The notes beneath the pieces are model-generated. The model saw nothing but the letters and a program-made list of their open reading frames with translations, did no database searches and was not told the DNA's origin. A stretch of DNA of 64,000 nucleotides from Verrucomicrobiota bacterium (GTDB taxonomy: Bacteria > Verrucomicrobiota > Verrucomicrobiia > Limisphaerales > PALSA-1396), in assembly GCA_016200005.1 (NCBI GenBank), contig JACQFP010000016.1, forward strand, positions 1-64,000, read 5' to 3'. The position numbers and the translations under genes were made by a program. Positions 42,461 to 51,220 of the stretch are shown here, piece by piece. The first letter of the stretch is position 1. Each line of letters starts with the position of its first letter.

Positions 42461-42721
42461 TCAGGTGATCAACTGCAACAGCAGGTTGATCACAAAATCC
42501 ACGCCCACGGTGAACCCGCCCAGCAGCACGATTGACACGAAAATCACGACCGTCGAACCTTGCAACTCGGCCAGCGTAGGCCAGGTGCAGCGCTTCAATT
42601 CTTCGCGCGTGCTGCGCATGTAATTGGCGAACCGCTCGAGTTGGCCCTTGCGCCACAAGACGGCAAAGACCACACCGGCGACCGCAACCCAGATAAATAT
42701 TTTGACCAGATCGTTACTCAC
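42461..42721 (-). CDS. secE: Protein translocase subunit SecE
   Basis: 86 aa with one or two N-terminal hydrophobic segments (about residues 7-22 IFIWVAVAGVVFAVLW), the conserved cytoplasmic amphipathic helix RSTREELKRCTWPTLAELQGST, and the single C-terminal TM helix (VVIFVSIVLLGGFTVGVDFV). Clamps SecY. Precedes nusG; two tRNA genes lie immediately upstream. Confidence 0.95.
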   Translation of the reverse strand: MSNDLVKIFIWVAVAGVVFAVLWRKGQLERFANYMRSTREELKRCTWPTLAELQGSTVVIFVSIVLLGGFTVGVDFVINLLLQLIT

Positions 42722-42731
42722 AAAATCATTT

Positions 42732-42821
42732 TGGCGGAGGGGGAGGGATTCGAACCCCCGTTGGCCGTTAAGCCAAAGCGGTTTTCAAGACCGCCGCGTT
42801 AGACCACTCTGCCACCCCTCC
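42732..42821 (-). tRNA. tRNA-Ser (UGA anticodon)
   Basis: 90 nt cloverleaf with a long variable arm. Acceptor stem GGAGGGG/CCCCTCC, T-loop GTTCGAATC, anticodon TGA in the loop CTTGAAA, and an encoded 3' CCA. Sits 10 bp upstream of secE. Confidence 0.95.
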
Positions 42822-42835
42822 GGGCTTAATTCGTT

Positions 42836-42911
42836 TGGCAGGGCGGGAGGGACTCGAACCCCCAACCGACGGTTTTGGAGACCGCTACTCTACCAATTGA
42901 GCTACCGCCCT
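42836..42911 (-). tRNA. tRNA-Trp (CCA anticodon)
   Basis: 76 nt. Acceptor AGGGCGG/CCGCCCT, D-arm AGCTCAATTGGTAGAGT, anticodon CCA in loop CTCCAAA, T-loop GTTCGAGTC and encoded CCA. tuf-tRNA-Trp-secE order is common in bacteria. Confidence 0.96.
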
Positions 42912-42949
42912 ACTCTCAAAAATGGTGTTCACTATCATTGTTTATTAGA

Positions 42950-42987
42950 CGAAAAAGGGAGCCGAGGATGTTTCTCCCCGAACTCCG
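42950..42987 (-). terminator. Probable intrinsic terminator after tuf
   Basis: Minus-strand stem GGAGttCGGGG/CCTCGgCTCC (about 42957-42986, one G-U pair) followed by TTTTTC. It separates tuf from the two tRNA genes and secE. Confidence 0.55.
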
Positions 42988-43005
42988 GATGCTGTAGTCA
43001 GTCTT

Positions 43006-44196
43006 TTATGCAACAATATCGCTCACGCGGCCGGCGCCAATGGTGCGGCCGCCTTCGCGAATCGCGAAGCGTTGGCCTTTTTCCATGGCCACCGGGGCGA
43101 TCAGTTCGATGTCGGCAGAAACGTTGTCTCCTGGCATCACCATCTCCACGCCTTGCGGCAGTTTGACGGTGCCGGTCACGTCCGTCGTGCGGAAATAGAA
43201 TTGCGGACGATAATTCGTAAAAAACGGCGTATGACGCCCGCCTTCGTCCTTGGAAAGGACGTAAACTTCCGCTTTGAACTTGGTGTGCGGCGTGATGGTG
43301 CCAGGCTTGGCCAACACCATGCCCCGCTCCACTTCCTCTTTCTTGGTGCCGCGCAGCAACACGCCGACGTTGTCTCCCGCGCTGGCTTTGTCGAGCAGCT
43401 TGCGGAACATCTCGATGTCCGTCGCGACAGTTTTCCGTGTTTCTTTCAAACCGACGATTTCAACATCCGACATCTTGTTCAATTCACCACGCTCAACACG
43501 ACCCGTGACCACTGTGCCGCGTCCTTCAATATTGAACACGTCTTCGATGCACATCAGGAATGGCTTATCAATCTCACGCTGCGGTACCGGGATAAACGTA
43601 TCCACCGCCTCGAGCAGGTCGGCAATTGCTTTCTCGCCTTCCGGTTTCCCTTCCATGGCGGCTTTGGAACTGCCACGAATAATCGGGGTCTTGTCCCCGG
43701 GAAACTGATATTTGGTTAACAAATCGCGAATTTCCATCTCGACCAGATCGAGCAGCTCAGGATCATCCACCAAATCGACCTTGTTCAAGAAAACGACAAT
43801 TGCCGGGACCCCGACTTGCCGTGCCAGAAGAATATGTTCGCGGGTCTGTGGCATCGGTCCGTCCGCCGCGCTCACCACCAGAATCGCCCCGTCCATTTGA
43901 GCGGCGCCGGTGATCATGTTTTTCACGTAGTCCGCGTGGCCGGGACAATCGACGTGGGCATAATGCCGGGTGGCGGTTTGATATTCAACGTGAGAAGCCG
44001 CAATGGTCACGGTTTTGGTTTCGTCGCGCACGGTGCCGCCCTTGGTAATTTCCGCGTAGGAGATTTTCGTTGCCAGGTTCTTACGCGCCTGCACTTCCAC
44101 GATCGCGGCGGTAAGGGTGGACTTTCCGTGATCCACGTGACCGATCGTTCCGACGTTTACATGCGGCTTTGTTCTTTGAAACGCTTCTTTTGCCAT
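43006..44196 (-). CDS. tuf: Elongation factor Tu
   Basis: 396 aa. G-motifs: [14 protein letters not shown] (G1), [12 protein letters not shown] (G3), [12 protein letters not shown] (G4) and [14 protein letters not shown] (region before SAL/G5 equivalent). Domain II/III sequences include [18 protein letters not shown] and [16 protein letters not shown]-type C-terminus. Delivers aminoacyl-tRNA to the A site. Only one tuf gene lies in this window, placed before secE rather than after fusA. Confidence 0.98.
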   Translation of the reverse strand: MAKEAFQRTKPHVNVGTIGHVDHGKSTLTAAIVEVQARKNLATKISYAEITKGGTVRDETKTVTIAASHVEYQTATRHYAHVDCPGHADYVKNMITGAAQMDGAILVVSAADGPMPQTREHILLARQVGVPAIVVFLNKVDLVDDPELLDLVEMEIRDLLTKYQFPGDKTPIIRGSSKAAMEGKPEGEKAIADLLEAVDTFIPVPQREIDKPFLMCIEDVFNIEGRGTVVTGRVERGELNKMSDVEIVGLKETRKTVATDIEMFRKLLDKASAGDNVGVLLRGTKKEEVERGMVLAKPGTITPHTKFKAEVYVLSKDEGGRHTPFFTNYRPQFYFRTTDVTGTVKLPQGVEMVMPGDNVSADIELIAPVAMEKGQRFAIREGGRTIGAGRVSDIVA

Positions 44197-44240
44197 TGCA
44201 TTCTCCGGTTAATTTTGGTTTCGGTTTGTTAAATCAAATC

Positions 44241-44316
44241 TGGAGCCCATGATCAGGATTGAACTGATGACCTCGTCCTTACCAAGGACGCGCTCTGCCA
44301 ACTGAGCTACATGGGC
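44241..44316 (-). tRNA. tRNA-Thr (GGU anticodon)
   Basis: 76 nt. Acceptor GCCCATG/CATGGGC, D-arm TAGCTCAGTTGGCAGAGC, anticodon GGT in loop CTTGGTA, T-loop GTTCAATCC and encoded CCA. First element of the block, 44 bp before tuf. Confidence 0.95.
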
Positions 44317-44520
44317 AAAAGCCAGATTCCTGCCATCCTGACATAACGACAAAAAAACCACTACCCCTGTCTTTCAACTAGAAAAACCAAAGGGGCTTGT
44401 GATTTTTTGTTTATTCACGGACCGTTAACCGCGAGGAAACTAAGAAAAGGGAGGCGGGGTGTCAACGGTTTTTATGCACTTTTTTTGGTTGAGTTTATCG
44501 ACGCCACTCTGACCCGAGAA

Positions 44521-45585
44521 TCAACGCCGCCATTCGGCTTTCGGCGGCTCAGGCAAATTTTGCGCCCGCAATGCTGTGCGAAAATGCGTTTTGGCCACTT
44601 TCTTGAGATTTTCCGCCCCGTGCCGAGCGACAAAATCTTTGGCGACGGCATCAACCGTCGCTGATGCCCCCTTCGGGAAACTCATCTCGAATTGTTTCCC
44701 CAACGCCGTCAAGCGACTCACGAATTCATCCCGCGCCAGGATCGAAGCTGCCGCCACCGCCACATCCTCTTCCGCCTTGTGCCGCTGCACCAATTCTATT
44801 TCTCGCCCCAAACTCATTAACGCTTTAGCAACGACTTCTTTGTTCGAAGCAAACTGATCGCTGATCGCGCGAACAGGCGGCGGATTCATCCGATGCTTCT
44901 GTCCCATCAAATTCTCAATGACCCGGGCATGTCCCCACGCCAGCAAAGTATTCACGCTCTTCATTTTCCCGTAAAGCCGGTTGTAAGCTTCGTTGCCGAT
45001 CGGAACAACCGATGTCACACAACCGGGCGTCTCGCGAATCACCTTCGCCAGCTCCGCAATTCTCCTGTCGCTTGAAATATTTTTTGAATCCCGGATGCCG
45101 GCGTCCTGCCAGGCTTTGACCACGGCTGCGTTTACATAAACACCCGCCACGCACAAAGGCCCAAAGAAATCTCCCTTTCCACTTTCGTCCACACCGAGCC
45201 GCGGCAGCAGCAGGTCGGGATTCAGAACCGCTTCGTAACCCAAACGCGCCTGCTTCAATATCTCCGGCTCCAAAACGAACTCGACGAACTCCTGCGTTCC
45301 CTTTCCTTGCACAACCAGTTTGCCGCTTTCGTAATACACCACGTTGAGTTTCTCCCTTTCACCGGCAAACCGCGCATAGGGCACGTCACGAAATTTGTAG
45401 TTATGTTCCTGAAGATATGCCTGCAAAGCCGCTGCCTGTTTTTCGTCCAGCTTGCAGGTGAAAGAGGTTAATGGTTTCACAAAGTGCGTGTCATCGTAAG
45501 CCGTTGCTATATCCTCTGCAACTGTGACAAGAAAAAAACTCGGGCGTCGAGCAATGAGCGCCAGGCACAAACATCCCGGTTTCAC
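44521..45585 (-). CDS. rnhC: Ribonuclease HIII
   Basis: About 354 aa from a GTG at 45585. It cleaves RNA in RNA-DNA hybrids. The N-terminal TBP-like substrate-binding domain (about residues 35-125) is followed by the RNase H fold with the DESGKGDFFGPL motif (Asp, Glu active site), the later Asp in RDSKNI and Asp in ISDQFASN, and the conserved EEDVAVAAASILARDEFV. The conserved part has no ATG, GTG or TTG near its beginning, so the start is uncertain and any usable start overlaps the divergent mutY. Alternatives are nearby GTG and TTG codons. Confidence 0.85.
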   Translation of the reverse strand: MKPGCLCLALIARRPSFFLVTVAEDIATAYDDTHFVKPLTSFTCKLDEKQAAALQAYLQEHNYKFRDVPYARFAGEREKLNVVYYESGKLVVQGKGTQEFVEFVLEPEILKQARLGYEAVLNPDLLLPRLGVDESGKGDFFGPLCVAGVYVNAAVVKAWQDAGIRDSKNISSDRRIAELAKVIRETPGCVTSVVPIGNEAYNRLYGKMKSVNTLLAWGHARVIENLMGQKHRMNPPPVRAISDQFASNKEVVAKALMSLGREIELVQRHKAEEDVAVAAASILARDEFVSRLTALGKQFEMSFPKGASATVDAVAKDFVARHGAENLKKVAKTHFRTALRAQNLPEPPKAEWRR

Positions 45586-46681
45586 CACTGTCCGCAAATG
45601 CAAAGCAATCGTTCCCTTGTTGCTCTCCTGGTTCGCAACAAACGCGCGCGACCTCCCCTGGCGACGCACTCGGGATCCCTATTCCATCTGGATTTCCGAG
45701 ATCATGCTCCAGCAAACTCAAGTGAAGACCGTCATTCCATATTGGCAACGCTGGATGCGCGAACTGCCAACGCTACAATCCTTGGCCCGCGCGCGACCGG
45801 AAAAGATTCTGAAACTTTGGGAGGGACTGGGGTACTACACGCGCGCCCTTAATCTCCATAAAGCTGCCCGACAAATCATGGCAATGCACGCCGGCAAGTT
45901 TCCCGAAAAGTTCGACGACATCCTCGCGCTGCCGGGCGTTGGCCGCTACACCGCCGGCGCCATTTGCAGCATCGCTTTCAATCAACCCACTCCCATCCTC
46001 GACGGTAATGTCATCCGGGTGTTGACCCGCGTCTTTGGCATCGGGGAAAATCCGCGCGATAAATTGACGAACACCAAACTCTGGCAGTTGGCCGAAACAC
46101 TCGTGCAGACCGCTGCCGATATTTCTCGTCCCGCATCCCGCATCCCGCATCCCGCATCACTCGCCTCCCACTTCAACCAATCGTTGATGGAACTCGGCGC
46201 GCTCGTTTGCACACCACGTTCACCGCGGTGCTGTGACTGCCCGGCAAGGAAACACTGCATCGCTTGGCGCGAAAATCGCATCGCCCAACTGCCCAATCTC
46301 GCCAGGCGCGCGGCCACCACCGGGCGGCGATTCATCGCCTTTGTCGTCAAATGCAATGAAAACTTCCTCGTCCGTCAAAGACCCTCCGGCGTCGTCAATG
46401 CCCAGCTTTGGGAATTTCCGAACCTGGAATTGAACGGCGAATCGGATTTGAAAGTCGTAGCGAAGTCTGCGCTTGGCTTCGCCCCCAAGAACCTGCGCCC
46501 GCTCTGCGTCATTAAACACTCCATCACGCGCTATCGCATCACACTCGAAGCATACCAGTCCCAACTAAAGTTGGCTCCGACGAAAACCCGTCAACCCGAT
46601 CAATGGCTCGCGCCAACGGAACTGAAGCAACTCGCCTTCGCCAGTGCCCATAAAAAAATCCTGGCTCAATTGTCACCCTGA
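45554..46681 (+). CDS. mutY: Adenine DNA glycosylase MutY
   Basis: 375 aa. Removes adenine mispaired with 8-oxoguanine. Catalytic Glu lies in SEIMLQQTQVKTV; the helix-hairpin-helix LPGVGRYTAGAICSI and catalytic Asp in ILDGNVIRVL follow. The 4Fe-4S loop C-x6-C-x2-C-x5-C (CTPRSPRCCDCPARKHC) is intact and the C-terminal NUDIX-like domain recognises oxoG. A tract of four exact TCCCGCA heptads inserts SRPASRIPHPAS-like residues at about 192-201, just before FNQSLMELGALVC. Start ATG 45554 is a choice; rnhC overlaps on the other strand. Confidence 0.93.
   Translation: MSARHKHPGFTTVRKCKAIVPLLLSWFATNARDLPWRRTRDPYSIWISEIMLQQTQVKTVIPYWQRWMRELPTLQSLARARPEKILKLWEGLGYYTRALNLHKAARQIMAMHAGKFPEKFDDILALPGVGRYTAGAICSIAFNQPTPILDGNVIRVLTRVFGIGENPRDKLTNTKLWQLAETLVQTAADISRPASRIPHPASLASHFNQSLMELGALVCTPRSPRCCDCPARKHCIAWRENRIAQLPNLARRAATTGRRFIAFVVKCNENFLVRQRPSGVVNAQLWEFPNLELNGESDLKVVAKSALGFAPKNLRPLCVIKHSITRYRITLEAYQSQLKLAPTKTRQPDQWLAPTELKQLAFASAHKKILAQLSP
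46129..46156. repeat. Heptad tract inside mutY
   Basis: Four exact tandem copies of TCCCGCA, followed by a degenerate unit, within the mutY coding sequence. Confidence 0.92.
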
Positions 46682-46825
46682 AGTTCAGCAGTTTCGCACG
46701 CCGACTTTTTTGAAATACATGCCCTTGCCGAGTGCTTGAGAACAGACTATTCTCCCAATCAACACAATCGCTGCACGAAATCAAACCTTGGCCCTCAAGC
46801 CAAACAGAATTGAAAGGAATTGTTT

Positions 46826-47533
46826 ATGATGACACGACGCCAAGCCATTCAAAAGACCGCACTCGCCACTGCCGCAGTCGCGGTTGGTTCGTCGCTGACC
46901 AGCGCACAAGCACAAACCGCCGCCGGCCCGTTCACGCTGCCGCCGCTACCTTATGCGTTCGACGCGCTCGAGCCACACATCGACGCGCAAACGATGCAGA
47001 TCCACCACGACAAACATCACGCTGCGTACGTCATGAACCTCAACAAAGCCGTCGCCGATCATCCAGACCTGGCGAAAAAAACCGTGGAGGAAGTCCTCAA
47101 AGATTTATCTTCCGTTCCCCAAAACATCCGCACTGCCGTCCGCAATCACGGCGGCGGGCATTACAACCACTCGTTGTTCTGGCAGATGATGAAGAAAGGC
47201 GGGGGCGGTGAACCGAAGGCTGCGTTGGCCAAAGCCATCGACAAGAGCTTCGGCAGCTTCGCCGGGTTCAAAGACAAACTCACCGACACGGCGACGAAGG
47301 TTTTTGGCAGCGGTTGGGCATGGCTCGTATTGGATGGCAAGGCCGTAAAGATTGAGTCGTCGCCAAACCAGGACTCACCATTAAGCCAGGGCCATCACAT
47401 GCTGCTCGGCATCGACGTTTGGGAACACGCCTACTATCTCAAGTACCAAAACAAGCGCGCCGACTACATCGCCGCCTGGTTCAACGTCATCAACTGGGAT
47501 TTCGTTTCCGAGCGCTTTGAAAAACTAGCTTGA
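46826..47533 (+). CDS. Exported superoxide dismutase (Mn/Fe family)
   Basis: 235 aa. ATG 46826 follows AAGGAA. The N-terminus [20 protein letters not shown] is a Tat-type signal (RR then hydrophobic core, cleavage near AQAQT). The mature domain has all metal ligands: His in [12 protein letters not shown], His in [12 protein letters not shown], and Asp plus His in [11 protein letters not shown]. It dismutates superoxide; the Tat signal places it outside the cytoplasm, folded with its metal. Metal choice (Mn or Fe) cannot be settled by eye. Followed by another Tat-signal protein. Confidence 0.92.
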   Translation: MMTRRQAIQKTALATAAVAVGSSLTSAQAQTAAGPFTLPPLPYAFDALEPHIDAQTMQIHHDKHHAAYVMNLNKAVADHPDLAKKTVEEVLKDLSSVPQNIRTAVRNHGGGHYNHSLFWQMMKKGGGGEPKAALAKAIDKSFGSFAGFKDKLTDTATKVFGSGWAWLVLDGKAVKIESSPNQDSPLSQGHHMLLGIDVWEHAYYLKYQNKRADYIAAWFNVINWDFVSERFEKLA

Positions 47534-47586
47534 AATCCAGGAAAGCGGAATCGGCCTTCACCGTCACACAAATCCAAAATGATTTT

Positions 47587-48471
47587 ATGCGTAACAAACT
47601 TTCCCGTCGCTCCGCGCTCCGCAAAATGGCCGGTAGCGCCGTCGCGATGAGCGCCGCAGCCAGCCTCACCTCACGACTCCGCGCCGCAGATGCCGCCGTT
47701 GGCAAAATGAAAGGCCGCATCAACCACTCCGTCTGCAAGTGGTGTTATTCCAAGGTCAGCCTCGAAGACCTCTGCGTAGCCGGCAAGGACATCGGCCTCC
47801 AATCTGTCGAACTGCTCGAGGTTAAGGATTTTGCCACGCTCAAGAAACACGGCCTCATCTGCGCCATGGTCAGCGGTGTGCCAGGCGGAATCTCCGACGG
47901 CTTCAACCGATTGGAGAATCACGACAAACTGGTGGAATATTTCGAGCGAACCACATCGGTGGTCGCCGATCACGGTTTTGTGAACATCATTTGTTTTTCC
48001 GGCAACCGCCGCGGACTCGACGACCAGAAGGGTTTGGAGAATTGCGCCATCGGTCTCAAGCGCGTCATGCCGATTGCCGAGAAGCACAAAGTCACCGTCT
48101 GCATGGAGCTGCTCAACAGCAAGGTCGATCACAAGGACTATCAATGCGACCACACGGTGTGGGGCGTGGAACTGGTCAAGCGCGTCGGATCGGAACATTT
48201 CAAACTGCTCTACGACATCTACCACATGCAAATCATGGAGGGCGATGTCATCCGCACCATTCGGCAGAACCAGCAATACATCGCGCACTATCACACCGGC
48301 GGCGTGCCCGGTCGCGGCGAGATCGACGAAACCCAGGAACTGAATTATCCGGCGATCATGAAGGCGATTGTCGAAACCGGTTTCAAAGGCCACGTCGCGC
48401 AGGAATTTGTTCCGAAACGACCCGATGTCCTCGCCTCACTCAAACAAGGCGTGAACATTTGCGATGTGTGA
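47587..48471 (+). CDS. Tat-exported TIM-barrel protein, hydroxypyruvate isomerase-like
   Basis: 294 aa. MRNKLSRRSALRKMAGSAVA is a twin-arginine signal. The rest is a xylose-isomerase-like TIM barrel (AP_endonuc_2 family) closest in style to hydroxypyruvate/2-keto-myo-inositol isomerases: acidic metal ligands in VCMELLNSK, LYDIYHMQIMEGD and HVAQEFVPK. Substrate unknown. It lies 53 bp after the superoxide dismutase gene on the same strand. Confidence 0.83.
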   Translation: MRNKLSRRSALRKMAGSAVAMSAAASLTSRLRAADAAVGKMKGRINHSVCKWCYSKVSLEDLCVAGKDIGLQSVELLEVKDFATLKKHGLICAMVSGVPGGISDGFNRLENHDKLVEYFERTTSVVADHGFVNIICFSGNRRGLDDQKGLENCAIGLKRVMPIAEKHKVTVCMELLNSKVDHKDYQCDHTVWGVELVKRVGSEHFKLLYDIYHMQIMEGDVIRTIRQNQQYIAHYHTGGVPGRGEIDETQELNYPAIMKAIVETGFKGHVAQEFVPKRPDVLASLKQGVNICDV

Positions 48472-48565
48472 TTCTGTTTTATCCGAAGTTAGAAAAGGCG
48501 TCGCGCCGCATTGCCAATCGCGGCATGCTGCCGCGCCTTCATCTAAAACGTGAATCCGGCACATA

Positions 48566-48769
48566 TCACGCGGGCTGCTTATACGGATGCGAAACGACTT
48601 GCGAGTTGATATGAAGATGTTGCTCGACGGGGCCTTGCTGCACGACGACAGGGTTGGAAATTGTGACGCGCACGTGCGCGCTCCATTTTCCCGCAAGTTT
48701 GGACAAATCGGTGTTCTTGGTCTCCGACTGCTCTAACGACGACGCTGCCCATGTCTTCTCAAGAGTCAT
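48566..48769 (-). CDS. Small protein downstream of the ClpP-fold protease
   Basis: 67 aa, not recognised. ATG 48769 follows a good ribosome binding site (GAAAGG, 7-8 nt). The sequence begins MTLEKTWAASSLEQSETK and contains the hydrophobic segment HVRVTISNPVVVQQGP; no signal peptide or membrane helix is seen. The start lies 4 bp after the stop of the protease gene, so the two are probably co-translated. It could be a partner, substrate or regulator of the protease. Confidence 0.6.
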   Translation of the reverse strand: MTLEKTWAASSLEQSETKNTDLSKLAGKWSAHVRVTISNPVVVQQGPVEQHLHINSQVVSHPYKQPA

Positions 48770-48773
48770 ACAA

Positions 48774-49976
48774 TTACCTTTCAATTTTCCACCCTGAATT
48801 AAGTTGGACAAGTTCGAATCCTTTTTGCGGCAGTGACCGTATCAAGTTAATTACAGCATTTTGTGCGGCTGAGTTCAAGCTTTGCTGCACACATGCCTGA
48901 ACAATCTGTTGAACTAATTGCAGAAGTTGTTGTTGATCCAGGGGTTGTGGGAACTGAAGATTCCCAAGATTTATCGGTGGCAACGTCAGATTCGTCAGGT
49001 TGATGTTCAGTGTTGGAGGAATCTCCCTGAGCCGTCGAACACGCACGGTTTTCTTGCACGTGTCAACACGGCCCAAGCTCTCGATAATCGCGAATGGCAG
49101 GTCATCCCAAGAGTGTTCTTCCAAGCCGTTGGCGATCAGATGCTCTTCAGGTAAGAAAGGCGTTTCGAGTTGGAAGAGTTCTCGGTACTGTAGATATAGA
49201 TCCCACAGAGGCGTTTCGAGCTCCTCCGTCTCTGCGTCTTTGACATGCTTCAACCCCAAATATTTGACGGCCTCTGCCCTGTTGATCGCGTGGCTATGCG
49301 AGTACACTTCAGACGAGAGTTTTTTAATGATCTCGTGGTTCTCTTCTTCCGTGAAAGGTTTCGCGCGGGTACTGAGCAGTCTCAATCCCACGAGTTTCGT
49401 TTCTTCGAGTAGGCGGTTGACAGCGCCGAGTGCGAGTGGGTGTACTCGCCGCGTCATTTCTTTGAACCCTTCCATTTTTTCCGACGGGCGCTCGCATCCA
49501 ACACGGTCGAGAAGCGCAAAATATCCGTTTACATCTTCTACGGAAACCGGCAGGCGATTCGGCGTGTTTCCCTCGGTTGGATTGTAAGGGCCACTGGCCA
49601 TTGTCGCGTCGATTGGCCCGAGTTCACCCTTCTTTGTCATCAGGATTTCATCTGCCCCAAGGCAGATCACTGTCGCGGCACTGTGCGCCCGATAAGGAAC
49701 CAGAACGCTGAACGATCCCCTGTGACAATACTGTCGGAACATCGAAACAAGTGCCCAAGGCACGTCACTGTGCCCTCCACGGCTGTAGAGGAAGAGGTCT
49801 AATTTGCTTCGCTCGGCTTCGTTGAAACCAAGAATGTGATCGTGAATGATAGAAACAACATCACCAGCTATTTGAGCTGCAAACCCAGGGCGGTCGCTCG
49901 TGACGTAGGCGATGAGTTTCGATCCACGTTTCTTCTCTATCGCTTCGATTAGTGCGCGGCGCTCTGCAAGTCCCAT
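48774..49976 (-). CDS. SDH/SppA-like serine protease of the ClpP fold
   Basis: 400 aa. The N-terminal about 200 residues match the SDH proteinase family (ClpP/crotonase fold): an oxyanion-type glycine loop LFLYSRGGHSDVPWALV, and the SAATVICLGADEILMTKKGELGPIDA segment with the presumed nucleophile Ser (HSAAT) as in SppA-like enzymes. The C-terminal about 200 residues are family-specific, with a Leu/Gln-rich stretch (QLLQLVQQIVQACVQQS). No signal peptide or TM helix, so probably cytosolic. Base composition is visibly less GC-rich than the flanking genes. Function in the cell is unknown; related proteins in archaea are membrane-associated. Confidence 0.75.
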   Translation of the reverse strand: MGLAERRALIEAIEKKRGSKLIAYVTSDRPGFAAQIAGDVVSIIHDHILGFNEAERSKLDLFLYSRGGHSDVPWALVSMFRQYCHRGSFSVLVPYRAHSAATVICLGADEILMTKKGELGPIDATMASGPYNPTEGNTPNRLPVSVEDVNGYFALLDRVGCERPSEKMEGFKEMTRRVHPLALGAVNRLLEETKLVGLRLLSTRAKPFTEEENHEIIKKLSSEVYSHSHAINRAEAVKYLGLKHVKDAETEELETPLWDLYLQYRELFQLETPFLPEEHLIANGLEEHSWDDLPFAIIESLGRVDTCKKTVRVRRLREIPPTLNINLTNLTLPPINLGNLQFPQPLDQQQLLQLVQQIVQACVQQSLNSAAQNAVINLIRSLPQKGFELVQLNSGWKIER

Positions 49977-50037
49977 AAAGTGGGCAAATAGTTGCCGTTG
50001 TTAGTCGGACGGTCAAGACGAGATGTTCGCCCCTGAT

Positions 50038-51072
50038 TCAAAATTGCCTCAAAAACCGAAGGTCATTTTCGTAAAACAGCCGGATGTCGTTGATGCCATA
50101 GCGAATCATCGCGATGCGTTCGATGCCGAAACCGAAGGCCCAACCCGTCCAGACTTCCGGATCATAGCCAACATTTTCAAACACCTGGGGATGAATCATC
50201 CCGCAACCGGCGATCTCCAGCCAATCCTTGCCCATCTTCTTGACGAGCGGACTCGAGAAATCGATTTCAAAACTCGGCTCGGTGTAGCTGAAGTAGTGCG
50301 GGCGAAAACGAATCTTCACGTCGCTGCCGAGCAATTCCTTGAACACAAATTCCACCGTCCCCTTGAGATCGCCGACGGTGACGTTCTTATCCACATACAC
50401 GCCGTCGATTTGCTGGAAGGTGGGGTTGTGCGTGGCATCGGCGTTGTCGCGACGATAAACCCGGCCCGGCACGACGATGCGCACCGGCGGCTGTTGCGTT
50501 TCAAGCGTGCGGATTTGAACTGAGGTCGTGTGCGTGCGCAGCAACAGTTGAGAGTTTTTAGTTGAGGGTTGAGAGCCAGCAACGGGCGCGAGGTAAAACG
50601 TATCCTGCGCGTCGCGCGCCGGATGGTCGGCGGGTGTGTTGAGCGCGTCGAAGCAATGATACTCGTCTTCGATCTCCGGACCATCGGCGACCACGAAACC
50701 AATCTTGCGGAAAATTCGCACGATGTCTTCGGTCACCTGGGTGAGCGGATGCAATTTGCCGAGCGTGCGGCGGCGTCCGGGCAAAGTGAAATCGGTTGGC
50801 TCTTTGGGCAGCGCCGCTTTGAGTTCCAATTCGTCACGCCGTTCAGCGAGCGCGGTTTCCAGTTCGGTCTTCGCCTGATTGATGAGTTTGCCGGCGGCAG
50901 GCCGTTCCTCCTTCGACAACGACCCGAGTTGTTTCATCAATGCCGTGAATTTGCCGTGCGTGCCGACGTAGTTGACGCGCGCCTGTTCCAGCGCGGCGAG
51001 GTCGGGCGCGAACTTCAATTCCGCCAGCGCGGCTTGTTTGAGCGGTTCAATTTGGTCGATCAGTCCAGCCAT
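50038..51072 (-). CDS. pheS: Phenylalanine-tRNA ligase alpha subunit
   Basis: 344 aa from ATG 51072 (MAGLIDQIEPLKQAALAEL). N-terminal coiled coil, then class II core with HPLTQVTEDIVRIFRKIGF, the LLLRTHTTSVQIRTLE motif 2 region, FQQIDGVYVDKNVTVGDLKG and GFGIERIAMIRYGINDIR (motif 3). A heptad tract inserts about 10 residues (GSQPSTKNSQ) just before LLLRTH, at about residues 167-176, with the frame kept. Follows rplT after an intrinsic terminator. The pheT gene is not adjacent. Confidence 0.95.
   Translation of the reverse strand: MAGLIDQIEPLKQAALAELKFAPDLAALEQARVNYVGTHGKFTALMKQLGSLSKEERPAAGKLINQAKTELETALAERRDELELKAALPKEPTDFTLPGRRRTLGKLHPLTQVTEDIVRIFRKIGFVVADGPEIEDEYHCFDALNTPADHPARDAQDTFYLAPVAGSQPSTKNSQLLLRTHTTSVQIRTLETQQPPVRIVVPGRVYRRDNADATHNPTFQQIDGVYVDKNVTVGDLKGTVEFVFKELLGSDVKIRFRPHYFSYTEPSFEIDFSSPLVKKMGKDWLEIAGCGMIHPQVFENVGYDPEVWTGWAFGFGIERIAMIRYGINDIRLFYENDLRFLRQF
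50546..50573. repeat. Heptad tract inside pheS
   Basis: On the coding strand four 7-nt units TCTCAAC, CCTCAAC, TAAAAAC and TCTCAAC run in tandem in the pheS reading frame, giving a short low-complexity insert. Confidence 0.9.
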
Positions 51073-51160
51073 AATTTCCCGAATGTTAGCGACAGCACAG
51101 AGCAATGAACACCAAGAAAATTCCTGTCAGACACGGAGTGCTGCTGTGTTCGCGCTCTGT

Positions 51161-51191
51161 AACAAAACGGGCGACCGTTTTGGTCGCCCGT
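51161..51191 (-). terminator. Intrinsic terminator after rplT
   Basis: On the minus strand a 9-bp stem CGGGCGACC/GGTCGCCCG with a 5-nt loop is followed by TTTTGTT. It lies between rplT and pheS. Confidence 0.82.
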
Positions 51192-51220
51192 GAATCGCAG
51201 ATTCGAGATTTGAAACGCAC

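Noticed and set aside
48436-48696. 86-codon minus-strand frame near the small-protein gene
   Set aside because: Starts inside the TIM-barrel gene region, overlaps a better-supported gene in another frame and has no ribosome binding site.
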